Of a stretch of 64,000 nucleotides of DNA, positions 16,875-25,855 are shown in pieces; within the stretch, counting starts at the first letter, position 1, and each line of letters opens with the position of its first letter. Position numbers and translations under genes: made by a program. The notes beneath the pieces were generated by a model. The model was given only the letters and a program-made list of their open reading frames with translations. It was not told the origin of the DNA and did no database searches. Source of the stretch: Geminocystis sp. NIES-3708. Its GTDB lineage: Bacteria > Cyanobacteriota > Cyanobacteriia > Cyanobacteriales > Cyanobacteriaceae. The stretch is from positions 991,656-1,055,655 of the forward strand of contig NZ_AP014815.1 in the NCBI RefSeq assembly GCF_001548095.1, written 5' to 3'.

Positions 16875-18398
16875 TTATTTTGTAGATTTATATATAGCAG
16901 ATAAAATAGTATTTTTAACAGATTCAAATTGTTTTTTTAGGTTTATTTTACTTAATTCTGGTTGATTTTTTCCTTGCCATGATGAACTTTTAATGATAAA
17001 ATGTTGTAGATGTTGTATCTTTTCTTCACTAATTTTAACTGTTAGTAACTGCTCATATTTTTTTGGTTTATTTATTTCAAATAATATAATATAATATAAA
17101 CTTTTAGAAATTAAATTAGTACTAATTTGATAACCAATTTCTGTTTTTAAATCTAAATAACAAGGTAGCCATTTGGGTTCATGGTGGCGACAGTAAAGTA
17201 AATTTACCCATAAAATCATCGGATGGGGTGCAAGTTGGTACATAAAATGATTAAAACATAAAGTAGATTGGGGTTTAAATATTTGAATATCTTGAGATTC
17301 TAACATTGTCCATAAGCTAGAAAATGACCCTTCTTGTGCTTCGGTTAAACAAGGAAAAACAATTTTTTTCTGAGGTTTATCTTGAGGCCAATTACTTTGC
17401 AAATATATTTGTTGTAGAGGTAAAATTTTATTAATATTTTGTTCCTTTGCAGTGAATAATTGGGAAGATTTTTCTAAGGCATTTTTATTATTATATTCTC
17501 TTTCTAAAGGAGTAATAATTTTTAAAATTTCTCCTATATTTTGGGGACGATCAGCAGGAGATTTAGCAAGACATCTCATAATCATATTTTCTAAGTCTTT
17601 TGGTAACTCCAAATAACTAGGAAGAGATTGAGGTATATTTTCTTGATGAGCTTTATACCATGCCTGAAAATTTCGATACTCCGATGTAATAGGGGTTTTT
17701 TGGGTTAACATCTGATACATTAATACTCCTAAACTATAAATATCGGAAGTAGGATGTAATTCATCTTCTGCCATTTGCTCAGGAGAGCAGTATTCAGGAG
17801 TACCCATGAAACTTTCTTGTGTTTTACCTTGTTCAGGATTACGAATTTGAGCAATTCCAAAGTCTAATATTTTGACGATTATTTCTTTATCAGCAGTTTT
17901 TGCTAAAAATATATTACTAGGTTTAATATCTCGATGAATAATAGGAGCTAATTCTCCATTAACTAAAATACCGTTATGGGCACACTCTAAACCTAGACAA
18001 ATTTGACGAGTTAAAAATAAAAATCGACGAATAGAAATAGATTTTTTTTTCACTAAATGATCTAAATCGTCTCCTTCTAAATATTCCATCACATAAAAAG
18101 GAACTTGATCATTACCTAAACCGTAGTCTTTTACTTTGACAATATGGTTACTTTGCTCTCCCAATAAAGCACTTATTTTGGCTTCTGTTTCAAATCGGTG
18201 ACGCATTTTTTCGTCTAACAATGCCTGAGATAAAAACTTAACGGCAACAATATTATCTCCCGATGATTTATCAATGGCTTTAAAAACTTGTCCCATTGCA
18301 CCTCTACCAATTTGAGTGATTAATTGGTAGCGATTTGCTAATAAATTATCTGAGTCTTTACCAAAAGATTTTACTAGATCTGATAATGGTTTAAACAT
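16875..18398 (-). CDS. Serine/threonine protein kinase (Hanks type)
   Basis: A 507-residue kinase. The kinase domain is at residues ~22-295: GRGAMGQVFKA (P-loop), VAVKFL with the ATP-binding lysine, HRDIKPSNIFL (catalytic loop), ILDFGIAQ (metal-binding), GTPEYCSPEQ and SDIYSLGVLMYQ. All catalytic residues are present. The C-terminal ~210 residues have no transmembrane segment or known sensor domain that I recognise; they contain WPQDKPQKKIVFPCL. It is therefore likely cytoplasmic. It converges with the Zur gene 21 bp away, and no partner is adjacent. Confidence 0.92.
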   Translation of the reverse strand: MFKPLSDLVKSFGKDSDNLLANRYQLITQIGRGAMGQVFKAIDKSSGDNIVAVKFLSQALLDEKMRHRFETEAKISALLGEQSNHIVKVKDYGLGNDQVPFYVMEYLEGDDLDHLVKKKSISIRRFLFLTRQICLGLECAHNGILVNGELAPIIHRDIKPSNIFLAKTADKEIIVKILDFGIAQIRNPEQGKTQESFMGTPEYCSPEQMAEDELHPTSDIYSLGVLMYQMLTQKTPITSEYRNFQAWYKAHQENIPQSLPSYLELPKDLENMIMRCLAKSPADRPQNIGEILKIITPLEREYNNKNALEKSSQLFTAKEQNINKILPLQQIYLQSNWPQDKPQKKIVFPCLTEAQEGSFSSLWTMLESQDIQIFKPQSTLCFNHFMYQLAPHPMILWVNLLYCRHHEPKWLPCYLDLKTEIGYQISTNLISKSLYYIILFEINKPKKYEQLLTVKISEEKIQHLQHFIIKSSSWQGKNQPELSKINLKKQFESVKNTILSAIYKSTK

Positions 18399-18538
18399 TG
18401 ATTTAGTGCCGGGAAAATGATGATCTATGTTTTATAATAATTACATTTATTTTGAGATCAAAAAACGAATTTTTAAAAAATAAGTATATTTGAATTATAA
18501 CATTTTTTAACTTTTATTTTCTCATTTGTAGAATAGCT

Positions 18539-18569
18539 TTAATTGTTAATTATCAACTGTCAACTATCC
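18539..18569. repeat. Heptamer-type short repeats
   Basis: A run of degenerate seven-base units (AATTGTTAATTATCAACTGTCAACTATCC). It is of the STRR type described in cyanobacteria and sits immediately before the second MITE-like element. Confidence 0.45.
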
Positions 18570-18678
18570 AATAAGCTCAAACGCATCTAAGTTGACTGGT
18601 GAAGATAGGCAATGGTAAGAGTTTCCTTGATTTTTTAATAATTTTAAAAGATGTAAGTTAAATGCCTTTTAGCTTATT
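18570..18678. repeat. Second MITE-like element, copy 1, with 17-bp terminal inverted repeats
   Basis: The left end AATAAGCTCAAACGCAT (18570-18586) and the right end ATGCCTTTTAGCTTATT (18662-18678) are inverted repeats matching at 15 of 17 positions. The right 70 bp (AGGCAATGGTAAGAGTTT, then TTAATAATTTTAAAAGAT and GTAAGTTAAATG) recur at 36838-36912. The element is 109 bp long and has no coding capacity. I could not see a target-site duplication. Confidence 0.6.
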
Positions 18679-18722
18679 AACGATCAACTGTTAACCATCG
18701 ACTATTAATTATTAACTGTTCA
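18679..18722. repeat. Heptamer repeat array before the hemE stop
   Basis: Degenerate seven-base units of the form (TTAATTA/CTGTTAA), such as AACTGTTAACC and ACTATTAATTATTAACTG. Similar arrays recur at several gene ends in the window. Together with the two repeats before it, this fills the 324-bp space between the kinase and hemE. Confidence 0.45.
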
Positions 18723-19760
18723 TTAATATCTAACTTGTTTTGCAGTCTCAAAAAATACTCTTACATTTTCTTCAGGTGTTCCTACTAATACACCATGACC
18801 GAGATTAAGAATGTGTCCTCCTTTACCCGCTTTCTTGACAGTATCATGAATTCTGTGTTGAATAAATTCTGGTGAACCAAATAATACACCCGGATCTATA
18901 TTTCCTTGCACTTTCATTTGTTGTCCAAGTCGTTGTCTAGCTTCCGCCATATCTACAGTCCAATCAACGCTAACAATATCAACACCTGATTGTCCCATTC
19001 TTTCTAAAACCCCAGCACTACCGCTAATATAAAGAATTAAAGGAGTATCAGGATGAGTCGCTTTCACTTGATCAACTACTCTTTTTTGATAGGGTAAAGC
19101 AAAAGTTTCATAATCTTGAGGACTTAATTCCCCTGCCCATGAGTCGAACATTTGCACAACTTGCGCACCACAATCAATTTGATAACGCACATAAACGGCG
19201 ATGGCATCAGCAACTTTACCGAGGAATTTATGTAAAATATCGGGTTCAGAAAAAGCCATACTTTTAATGACGGCGTAATTTTTAGAACTTTTACCTTCAA
19301 TGGCATAAGCCGCTAAAGTCCAAGGTGCACCAACAAAACCCAAGACAGTGGATTTATTTCCTACTTCTTGTCGTAAAGTATTAAGAATAGTTTTAATAAA
19401 AGGTAGGGATTTTTCAGGGTTTAAAGGATGTAATTTCTCAACTTGTTCTAAACTACGAATAGGCGGATCAATAATAGGACCTTTACTTTCAATAATATCA
19501 AAGGGAATACCGATACCGGGTAATGGGGTTAAAATATCAGAAAACATAATTACCCCGTCTGGTTGAAATGCCCTCCAAGGCTGTAGAGAAATTTCGATGG
19601 CTAAATCAGCATTTTCAGATCTTTCTCTAAATCCGGGGTATTTATCTCTTAAATCACGATAAACTTTCATATAGCGCCCAGCTTGACGCATCATCCATAC
19701 AGGTGGACGATCTAATATTTCACCACGGGCAACTCGCAATAGGCAAGGTAATTCGCTCAT
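18723..19760 (-). CDS. hemE: Uroporphyrinogen decarboxylase
   Basis: A 345-residue enzyme that decarboxylates uroporphyrinogen III to coproporphyrinogen III in haem, chlorophyll and bilin synthesis. It shows the family hallmarks: [25 protein letters not shown] with the substrate-binding arginines near residue 20-25, the [14 protein letters not shown] segment carrying the catalytic aspartate, [16 protein letters not shown], and [23 protein letters not shown] and [12 protein letters not shown] complete the C-terminal half. Length is normal. It is a single gene. Confidence 0.97.
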   Translation of the reverse strand: MSELPCLLRVARGEILDRPPVWMMRQAGRYMKVYRDLRDKYPGFRERSENADLAIEISLQPWRAFQPDGVIMFSDILTPLPGIGIPFDIIESKGPIIDPPIRSLEQVEKLHPLNPEKSLPFIKTILNTLRQEVGNKSTVLGFVGAPWTLAAYAIEGKSSKNYAVIKSMAFSEPDILHKFLGKVADAIAVYVRYQIDCGAQVVQMFDSWAGELSPQDYETFALPYQKRVVDQVKATHPDTPLILYISGSAGVLERMGQSGVDIVSVDWTVDMAEARQRLGQQMKVQGNIDPGVLFGSPEFIQHRIHDTVKKAGKGGHILNLGHGVLVGTPEENVRVFFETAKQVRY

Positions 19761-19862
19761 TATAATTTTTATGTTAAATTTAAGTGCATTTCATAGCTTA
19801 TCACCACACTTATTTAATATCCAAAAAATGTAACGATGTGTGAACAATCAAAACTAGAGAAA

Positions 19863-20017
19863 CCTGAGTTGAATATAAAAATAATGACTGACGTGGAAGA
19901 CTCCGCAGACAAGGAGATTATGTTTTTTGTGAATGAATAAAAATCTCTCAAAAATTTATAAATATTGAGAATTTTCTCCTAGTCTCATCTTCCTCAACAA
20001 ATTTATATCGAACTCAA
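19863..20017. repeat. MITE-like intergenic repeat, copy D (inverted orientation)
   Basis: Fourth member of the family of copies A-C. It starts CCTGAGTTGAATATAAAA and ends TTTATATCGAACTCAAGGG, with TAATGACTGACGTGGAAGAC and the AATATTGAGAATTTTCTCC core shared with copy C. It has lost the Tandem GACAAGTGG block of copies A-C. It lies in the 285-bp spacer between hemE and the ferredoxin gene. Confidence 0.7.
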
Positions 20018-20045
20018 GGGAGGTAACTCTGATGACAGATTGATT

Positions 20046-20342
20046 TTAAGGTTTTGTTTTGATTGTTACATCACCATTCGCAAGAGTTTGACAGGCTAAA
20101 CGATAACTAGCTGGTTTTTTCCGTAATTTTCGTTCTTCAAAGTCGGTTTTAGGGGATAAATTTTCTATGCCGGAGACAATTTCTATCACGCAAGTTGCAC
20201 ATTGTCCATAACCACCGCAATTCATGAGTTTACCCCGAAATTTATAAATATCGATTCCATTTTGTAAGGCTTTTTCTCTCAAATTTGCACCATCAGCAGC
20301 TACTACTTCTTTATTTTCATTGATAAATGTGATTGTCGGCAT
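20046..20342 (-). CDS. 2Fe-2S ferredoxin
   Basis: A 98-residue ferredoxin. Four cysteines bind the cluster: C42, C48, C51 and C84 ([10 protein letters not shown], then RLACQ), with CX5CX2CX32C spacing. The N-terminal [13 protein letters not shown] and the [14 protein letters not shown] segment resemble bacterial-type ferredoxins rather than the dominant photosynthetic ferredoxin, whose first spacing is CX4C. The redox partner is not visible. It starts 111 bp from the divergent DUF4335 gene and its 3' end borders MITE copy D. Confidence 0.88.
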   Translation of the reverse strand: MPTITFINENKEVVAADGANLREKALQNGIDIYKFRGKLMNCGGYGQCATCVIEIVSGIENLSPKTDFEERKLRKKPASYRLACQTLANGDVTIKTKP

Positions 20343-20522
20343 TTTCCATTACTCCTGTCTAACTGTTAAGTTTTTTATACTAATATTAAGAAATTATCAC
20401 AAAAAATGCGGACAGACCATAGATCAATATTTGAAATTCTCATGCAATAATGAATGTCTATGCTTTATCATTTGAAGATAGTCTCTAGTTTTTCAATCAA
20501 AAACCGTATCTTGGCATCTAGT

Positions 20523-22007
20523 ATGGTAATTAATACTTCTAATTCATTCCGACGTTATACTCCTCCTACTTGTACTTTAGAAATCTATCATCCTCACGCT
20601 CTTTGGGGTACTTTTGGTGCAAAAAATTTTCCTCAATATTTTAGTTTTCAGTTACATTTTGATGATCCTCGTTTACCTCAAGATGATAGAAGTAGCATAG
20701 TTGGCGATCGCAACTTATTAGAAAGATTAAGAGAAAAAGTAAATGAATATATTAATAACTATTTAAAAATTGATAATATTTCAGATGAATGTTTAGCTTG
20801 TGAATTACCGTCAGAAAACCAAGAAGAATTTATTTCCATTACTAGAGATTCAACCTATCGTCATCGTCTTTTTTATCATTCTCTTTTTCCTAAAGAGGAA
20901 ATTATTGAAATAATTTTGACGAATACTCAACTATTGGATTTTGTGAATGCTTTATCTTCTTATCATTCAGATGCCTCAAGAACAAAAATAGACGATTCTA
21001 TTTCTAGTAATTTAGGATTAAGTATTACCTTAACTGCCTTAGTCTGTTTAATTGGTGGTGGTATTTGGTGGCGTTATGAAAAACAGATGGCAACAAAAAT
21101 ACCTCAAGAGGAATTAACTGATGAGACAATTAAACCTAATATAGAAGGCGTAGTTCCTCCGTCATCATTAGATCCCAATACTTTACCGCCGATAATTGCA
21201 CCAGAAGTACCTGAAAATCTTAAAAATAGAAATCCATTATCACCTCCTTCCACTATCACAGCACCACCACAAGTTAAAGAAAATAATACTCAGGATAATG
21301 GCAATATTACAATTAATAATAATCCTCCCACTCAACAGGCAGAAATGATTATTTCTCCACCACCATTAGCACCATCCATTTCTAATTTACCACCGCCACC
21401 ACCAATGACAGAAACGTCTAATAATTCTAATGTCATCGGTATTCAACCTTCTTTAGCACCAGTCAATCCTTCTTTTCAACCTACTCAACCTCCTGTTATT
21501 TCCACTCCCCAATATCCTTCTCGTCTTTCAAGTTTACCTGTATTGCAATCTAGTAATTCTGAAAAAATCCAAAATCCTTCATCCAACCTATCGAAAAATA
21601 ACTCTAATATCATTCAACCCGGTATTAATACTTTAAATAGTATTTCCCCTTCTGTAATTGAAAATATACCTAATTTTAATCAACAAATAAGCAAATTAGA
21701 TTCATCTTCAAATAATCAAAAATCCGACGGAGTGGTTTCTAAGGAAGTAAAAAAATATTTTCAAAGTAAATGGCAACCACCTGAAAATTTAAAACAAAGT
21801 ATTGAATATCGCTTAAACTTTAACCAAAATGGATCTTTAACAAAAATAACTCCTATCGGACAAGTGGCAATCATTTTTCTAGATCGTACACAAATGCCGT
21901 TATTAGGAGAAAAAATAACATCTTCATTTAGTGACAAAGATCAAGTCACTGTCAGATTAATTTTAAGCCCCGATGGCAAGGTACAAACATTTCATGAGTC
22001 GAAATAA
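20523..22007 (+). CDS. DUF4335 domain-containing membrane protein
   Basis: A ~494-residue cyanobacterial protein. The N-terminal DUF4335 domain begins FRRYTPPTCTLEIYHPH and continues with FQLHFDDPRLPQDD and GDRNLLERLREKV. A transmembrane helix follows (ISITLTALVCLIGGGIWW-like, near residue 180). Next comes a proline/asparagine-rich disordered linker of ~230 residues. The C-terminal ~70 residues form a TonB-like or DUF domain (VKKYFQSKWQPPENL, QSIEYRLNFNQNGSL). I chose ATG 20523, because relatives as I recall them begin just before RRYTPPT; the open frame extends to an ATG at 20454. The domain plan resembles envelope-spanning proteins; the function is unknown. Confidence 0.78.
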   Translation: MVINTSNSFRRYTPPTCTLEIYHPHALWGTFGAKNFPQYFSFQLHFDDPRLPQDDRSSIVGDRNLLERLREKVNEYINNYLKIDNISDECLACELPSENQEEFISITRDSTYRHRLFYHSLFPKEEIIEIILTNTQLLDFVNALSSYHSDASRTKIDDSISSNLGLSITLTALVCLIGGGIWWRYEKQMATKIPQEELTDETIKPNIEGVVPPSSLDPNTLPPIIAPEVPENLKNRNPLSPPSTITAPPQVKENNTQDNGNITINNNPPTQQAEMIISPPPLAPSISNLPPPPPMTETSNNSNVIGIQPSLAPVNPSFQPTQPPVISTPQYPSRLSSLPVLQSSNSEKIQNPSSNLSKNNSNIIQPGINTLNSISPSVIENIPNFNQQISKLDSSSNNQKSDGVVSKEVKKYFQSKWQPPENLKQSIEYRLNFNQNGSLTKITPIGQVAIIFLDRTQMPLLGEKITSSFSDKDQVTVRLILSPDGKVQTFHESK

Positions 22008-22036
22008 GAAGACTTTTAGAAATTTTTGTTTAACAA

Positions 22037-22121
22037 CGGAGAGGGTGGGATTTGAACCCACGGACTATTTCTAGTCACTCGATTTCAAGTCGAGCGCGAT
22101 CGACCACTCTGCCACCTCTCC
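22037..22121 (-). tRNA. tRNA-Ser (anticodon UGA)
   Basis: On the minus strand the acceptor stem GGAGAGG pairs with CCTCTCC, followed by the discriminator G expected for serine. The anticodon arm is CTCGA-CTTGAAA-TCGAG, giving anticodon TGA, which reads UCN codons. A long variable arm (CTAGAAATAG) and a GGTTCAAATCC T-arm are present. CCA is not encoded. Total length is 85 nt including the discriminator. The D-loop region contains the HIP1-like heptamer GCGATCG. Confidence 0.97.
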
Positions 22122-22278
22122 AGATAACAAGCATCTAAGATTATAACAAAAAAAGAACTATTTTTGCCAATTATACCCTCAGCAACTATCAAAATTAGTT
22201 AGAAGAGAAATTTGTAATCGAGAAGAATATTTATTTGTATAATTTATTTTCTGCCTCTTACCATCATAAATATTGATA

Positions 22279-23622
22279 ATGAAAGACTTTACCCCTGATT
22301 TAGCCCCAACCTCTTTACCACCCCAAAATATAGAAGCAGAAGAGATTATTTTAGGTGGAATTTTATTTGATCCTAATGCCATGGGTAAAATTATCGATAT
22401 ATTACCACCAGAAGCATTTTATGTTAATGCCCATCGTCAAATTTATGAGGCGGCTAGAAATTTATATTTTCAAGGACAACCTGTTGATTTAATGACGGTA
22501 ACAACATGGTTAAATGATTATAGTTTATTAGATAAAATCGGTGGTACTCCTAAAATAGTTAGTTTACTTGATCGTACGGTTTCTTCAGCAAATATTGAGC
22601 GTTATGTACCATTAATCACCGAAAAATATATTAGGAGATTATTAATAAGTACAGCTAAAGAAATTAGTGAATTAGGGTATGATACTACTAAAGATTTAGA
22701 TCAAGTATTAGATGAAGCTGAACAGAAAATATTTAAACTTACTCAAGCAAGAATACAACAAGGATTAGTTCCTCTTTCTGATACTTTAATCGATACTTTT
22801 ACCGAAATTCAAAACTTTCAAGAAAAACTTGCTTTACCCGGTATTAGTAGTGATTTTTATGACTTAGATGCTTTGATGGGTGGTGGTTTTCAACGTTCAG
22901 ATTTAGTTATTATTGCTGGTCGTCCTGCCATGGGAAAAACAAGCTTTGCTTTGAATATTGCTTCTAATATTGCTAAAGAACATGATTTAGCAGTAGCCAT
23001 TTTTAGCTTGGAAATGTCAAGAGAACAACTAGCAATGAGATTACTTTCTGCGGAAGGAAAACTAGAGAGTAGTCGATTAAGAGCAGGTAGGGTTACAGAA
23101 CAAGAAATGGAACCTTTAATGACGGCTATGGGCAAATTATCAGAGTTACCAATTTATATTGACGATTCTGGTAATTTAACAGTAATGCAAATGAGATCAG
23201 AAGTACGTCGTTTACAAGCAGAAAAAAAAGGTAAATTAGGGTTAATTTTAATCGATTATTTACAATTAATGCAGGGTAGTAGTGATAATCGTGTACAAGA
23301 ATTATCAAGAATTACACGCTCTTTAAAAAGTTTAGCACGGGAAATCAATGCTCCTATCATTGCATTATCTCAGCTTAGTCGTGCGGTAGAACAAAGAACT
23401 AATAAACGTCCTATGTTATCAGATTTGAGAGAATCAGGTTCAATTGAGCAAGATGCGGATTTAGTGATGATGTTATATCGTGATGAATATTACCATCCTG
23501 ACACTGTAGATCAAGGTGTAGCAGAGATAATTATCGCTAAACATCGAAATGGTCCGACAGGGCAAGTTAAACTAATATTTCGCCCTGAATTAACCCAGTT
23601 TTTAAATATGAAGCGTAGTTAA
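22279..23622 (+). CDS. dnaB: Replicative DNA helicase
   Basis: A 447-residue helicase that unwinds DNA at the replication fork. The N-terminal DnaB domain (PPQNIEAEEIILGGIL, residues ~10-110) is followed by the RecA-like helicase domain. This has Walker A GRPAMGKTSFALNIA, Walker B LILIDYLQLM, and the LSQLSRAVEQR, KRPMLSDLRESGSIEQDAD and KHRNGPTG motifs near the C-terminus. There is no intein, unlike many cyanobacterial DnaB genes. ATG 22279 is preferred over the TTG two codons upstream. The gene lies head-to-tail beyond tRNA-Ser. Confidence 0.96.
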   Translation: MKDFTPDLAPTSLPPQNIEAEEIILGGILFDPNAMGKIIDILPPEAFYVNAHRQIYEAARNLYFQGQPVDLMTVTTWLNDYSLLDKIGGTPKIVSLLDRTVSSANIERYVPLITEKYIRRLLISTAKEISELGYDTTKDLDQVLDEAEQKIFKLTQARIQQGLVPLSDTLIDTFTEIQNFQEKLALPGISSDFYDLDALMGGGFQRSDLVIIAGRPAMGKTSFALNIASNIAKEHDLAVAIFSLEMSREQLAMRLLSAEGKLESSRLRAGRVTEQEMEPLMTAMGKLSELPIYIDDSGNLTVMQMRSEVRRLQAEKKGKLGLILIDYLQLMQGSSDNRVQELSRITRSLKSLAREINAPIIALSQLSRAVEQRTNKRPMLSDLRESGSIEQDADLVMMLYRDEYYHPDTVDQGVAEIIIAKHRNGPTGQVKLIFRPELTQFLNMKRS

Positions 23623-23672
23623 ATATTTTGTAATGGACATCTCCAGAAATTCAATTTTCGGAGACTAAAACT

Positions 23673-23715
23673 ATTGTAGAGGTGTAAAATTTTATGCCCC
23701 TACAATAATTTTTCC
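23673..23715. terminator. Bidirectional hairpin terminator between dnaB and hsp20
   Basis: ATTGTAGAGGTGTAAAA pairs with TTTTATGCCCCTACAAT with one A-C mismatch and two G-T pairs, making a near-perfect 17-bp hairpin with no true loop outside its AT centre. It lies between convergent genes. The plus strand has AATTTTT after the stem and the minus strand AGTTTTAG, so it can serve both. Confidence 0.65.
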
Positions 23716-23753
23716 CAAATGTCTAATAGTCAAATTTAGAGAAAAACTCAAAA

Positions 23754-24227
23754 CTATTGATCATGTTTTGCTTCTAAAGTAGGTTGACCATCCTCAGATA
23801 AACTAACTTTAAATACTTTGTTTTGAGCTTGTTCAATTTTAGGTAAATTTAAAGTTAAGATACCATCTTTGTAATCTGCACTTACTTTTTCATTTTGAAT
23901 GGCTACTGGTAAATTAATAGTTCGTTCAAATTTACCATAATTAAATTCAGAAACATAGTAACCATTATCTTTATTTTCTTTTTGACTACGATATTCCCCG
24001 CTAATTTTTACTGCTTCGCTGGTAACACTAATATCAAGATCTTTTTTATCAATTCCCGGTATTAAAACTCTTAAAGTCAGAGTGTCTTGATTATCTAATA
24101 ATTCTACTGATGGTTTTAACACAGTATTATTAGTATTATCCCAAGAAGTGATTTCATCAAAAAGTCGGTTCATTTGACGATGTAAACTATTAATATCTGA
24201 TAAGGGATAAAAACGAACTAAAGACAT
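23754..24227 (-). CDS. hspA: Small heat shock protein, Hsp20/alpha-crystallin family
   Basis: A 157-residue chaperone that holds unfolding proteins and protects membranes under heat stress. N-terminus MSLVRFYPLSDINSLHRQMNRLFDEI, then the alpha-crystallin domain at ~40-140 with SVELLDNQDTLTLRVLIPG, the SGEYR turn, EFNYGKFERTINLP and DYKDGILTLNLPK. The oligomerising I-x-I/V type tail is replaced by KVSLSEDGQPT. A strong AAGGAGG lies eight bases before the ATG. I found no CIRCE operator and no sequence complementary to the Shine-Dalgarno in the ~80 bases upstream, so a simple RNA thermometer is not evident. Confidence 0.93.
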   Translation of the reverse strand: MSLVRFYPLSDINSLHRQMNRLFDEITSWDNTNNTVLKPSVELLDNQDTLTLRVLIPGIDKKDLDISVTSEAVKISGEYRSQKENKDNGYYVSEFNYGKFERTINLPVAIQNEKVSADYKDGILTLNLPKIEQAQNKVFKVSLSEDGQPTLEAKHDQ

Positions 24228-24595
24228 ACTTTTTTCCTCCTTATAAGTTAATTGATAATGAACTATCGAATTTTTTGTTATCTTTATGGTGTCATAATTT
24301 TATGAGCTTAGTAGAGGGAAAACCGAATTTATTTAGGTAGGGTTTTCTGAAAATCAATCATAAATAATTTGAGATATTTATCTTATATTTGAGTAAACAC
24401 TATGTCTATATAAATCGTATTTACTCCTAAAAATAATTAATTCTTTTTAAACTTTAAATAAAGTGAAGGTTTAAACTGAGATCTTGAATTATCGGTTAAG
24501 GTAGGCAATGGGCAATAGTAGGAAAAATTGACCTTAACTAAAGAGAAATTGATTTTTTTGTCTTTCAGTATAAAAGTACTGATACAAGATCTATA
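24228..24595. other. 368-bp spacer between hsp20 and devA
   Basis: This holds the hsp20 promoter region and the 3' flank of devA. An imperfect hairpin with GAAAACC and GGTTTTC arms is at 24318-24347, and GTTAAGGT and ACCTTAAC arms lie around 24492 and 24530. CAGTA and TACTG arms at 24568-24581 are close to the devA end but lack a T run. None is strong enough to call a named element. No gene or tRNA is visible. Confidence 0.35.
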
Positions 24596-25312
24596 TTAAA
24601 CTAACAATCCATCTTCTAACTCAATAATTCTTTCAGCTACATCTAAAATACGATCATCATGGGTGACAATAAGAATAGTGCAACCTTGCTCTTTAGCTAA
24701 TTTTTGCATAATTTCTACTACATCTCGACCAGATTTACTATCTAAGGCGGCAGTAGGCTCATCCGCTAAAACCAATTGAGGATGAGATACTAAGGCTCTG
24801 GCAATGGCAACTCGTTGTTTTTGTCCACCAGAAAGATTATCAGGATAATAGTCGATTCTATCACCTAATCCCACAGCTGTTAGCATTTCGATGGACTTTT
24901 GTTTCGCTTCTCTGGTAGAAAATTCTGAGTGTAATTCCATAGACATTTGAACATTTTGTCTAGCCGTAAGAGATTTTAACAAATTATGAGCTTGGAAGAT
25001 ATAACCAATATTTCTTCTAGTTTCAATTAATAAATTATTATCAGCATTAACTAATTGTTTACCAAACACTTTTAAACTTCCATGAGTGGCAGTTCTTAAA
25101 GCTCCCATCAAAGTTAATAACGTAGTTTTTCCTGAGCCAGAAGGTCCTTTCATGATAACAACTTCACCTTTTTTTAAGGTTAAATTAATATCAAATAAGG
25201 TTTGTTTTTCAATATGATTATTATGGTAATAAAAATCTAAGTTTTTAATTTCTACAACCGTATCTGTATTTAATCCATCATCTTTAGTGAGATGTTCAGT
25301 TAAAGCAATCAT
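24596..25312 (-). CDS. devA: DevA-family ABC transporter ATP-binding protein
   Basis: A 238-residue ATPase. Walker A is GPSGSGKTT near residue 56, the signature LSGGQKQRVAIARAL near 160, and Walker B LVLADEPTAALDS. The H-loop is IVTHDD. The sequence matches the DevA/MacB class, which drives export of lipids, glycolipids or peptides with a DevC permease and a DevB membrane-fusion protein. Neither partner is adjacent, so this is an orphan ATPase here. The next gene on the minus strand, 38 bp upstream, encodes a small anchored protein. Confidence 0.85.
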   Translation of the reverse strand: MIALTEHLTKDDGLNTDTVVEIKNLDFYYHNNHIEKQTLFDINLTLKKGEVVIMKGPSGSGKTTLLTLMGALRTATHGSLKVFGKQLVNADNNLLIETRRNIGYIFQAHNLLKSLTARQNVQMSMELHSEFSTREAKQKSIEMLTAVGLGDRIDYYPDNLSGGQKQRVAIARALVSHPQLVLADEPTAALDSKSGRDVVEIMQKLAKEQGCTILIVTHDDRILDVAERIIELEDGLLV

Positions 25313-25350
25313 TTTTAATTATTATTTTATTTGATATATTTATTTTCTTT

Positions 25351-25770
25351 CTAAATTTTAGGATTTTCATTAATAAATTTCTGTAAATAATTAAACCATT
25401 TTATCGTTAAATTAATATCAGTAAAAGGTACATTTATGATTTCATTATTTGTTAATAAAAATTGTAAATTTCCTTCTCCATCTTCAGATAAACTATTAAT
25501 GTCTGCTATTTTATCTTTTACCGTTATATCTAGTTTATTGATCTTTGACAAAGAAAAAGTAGTTTCCTGAATAATTCCTTTAGAAGTGGGTTTTCCCCAT
25601 GTTATTAAGTCTCCTTTTTTTCCTAAAACTGAATAAATATCATATTTAGATTGTTCAAATTTTTCAGCCCATACTTTATAAGCTTCAACTTTTTGATATT
25701 CTTTTTTTCCGCTCCATGCTAACCAAATAAAAACTATTAGCAAAGGCAACCATAATAAACCACGTTCCAT
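25351..25770 (-). CDS. Membrane-anchored conserved hypothetical protein
   Basis: A 139-residue protein. Residues ~1-22 (MERGLLWLPLLIVFIWLAWS) form a single membrane anchor, followed by a basic stretch and a soluble domain with alternating beta strands: YDIYSVLGKKGDLITWGKP, TFSLSKINKLDITVKD, EGNLQFLLTNN. The fold pattern is PH-like or a small beta barrel. It probably faces the cytoplasm, because the positive residues follow the helix. It lies 38 bp upstream of devA on the same strand, so a shared transcript is likely. The function is unknown. Confidence 0.65.
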   Translation of the reverse strand: MERGLLWLPLLIVFIWLAWSGKKEYQKVEAYKVWAEKFEQSKYDIYSVLGKKGDLITWGKPTSKGIIQETTFSLSKINKLDITVKDKIADINSLSEDGEGNLQFLLTNNEIINVPFTDINLTIKWFNYLQKFINENPKI

Positions 25771-25855
25771 GTTAAAATTGGCAACTAAAATTAAATAAGA
25801 CTACCATAGAATAAAATTAAATCTATTAAAATATAGATCTACTCAGAATAATTAT

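Noticed and set aside
24228-24310. RNA thermometer before hsp20
   Set aside because: The Shine-Dalgarno AAGGAGG has no complementary stretch in the ~80 bases upstream, and no CIRCE or ROSE-like pattern was found.
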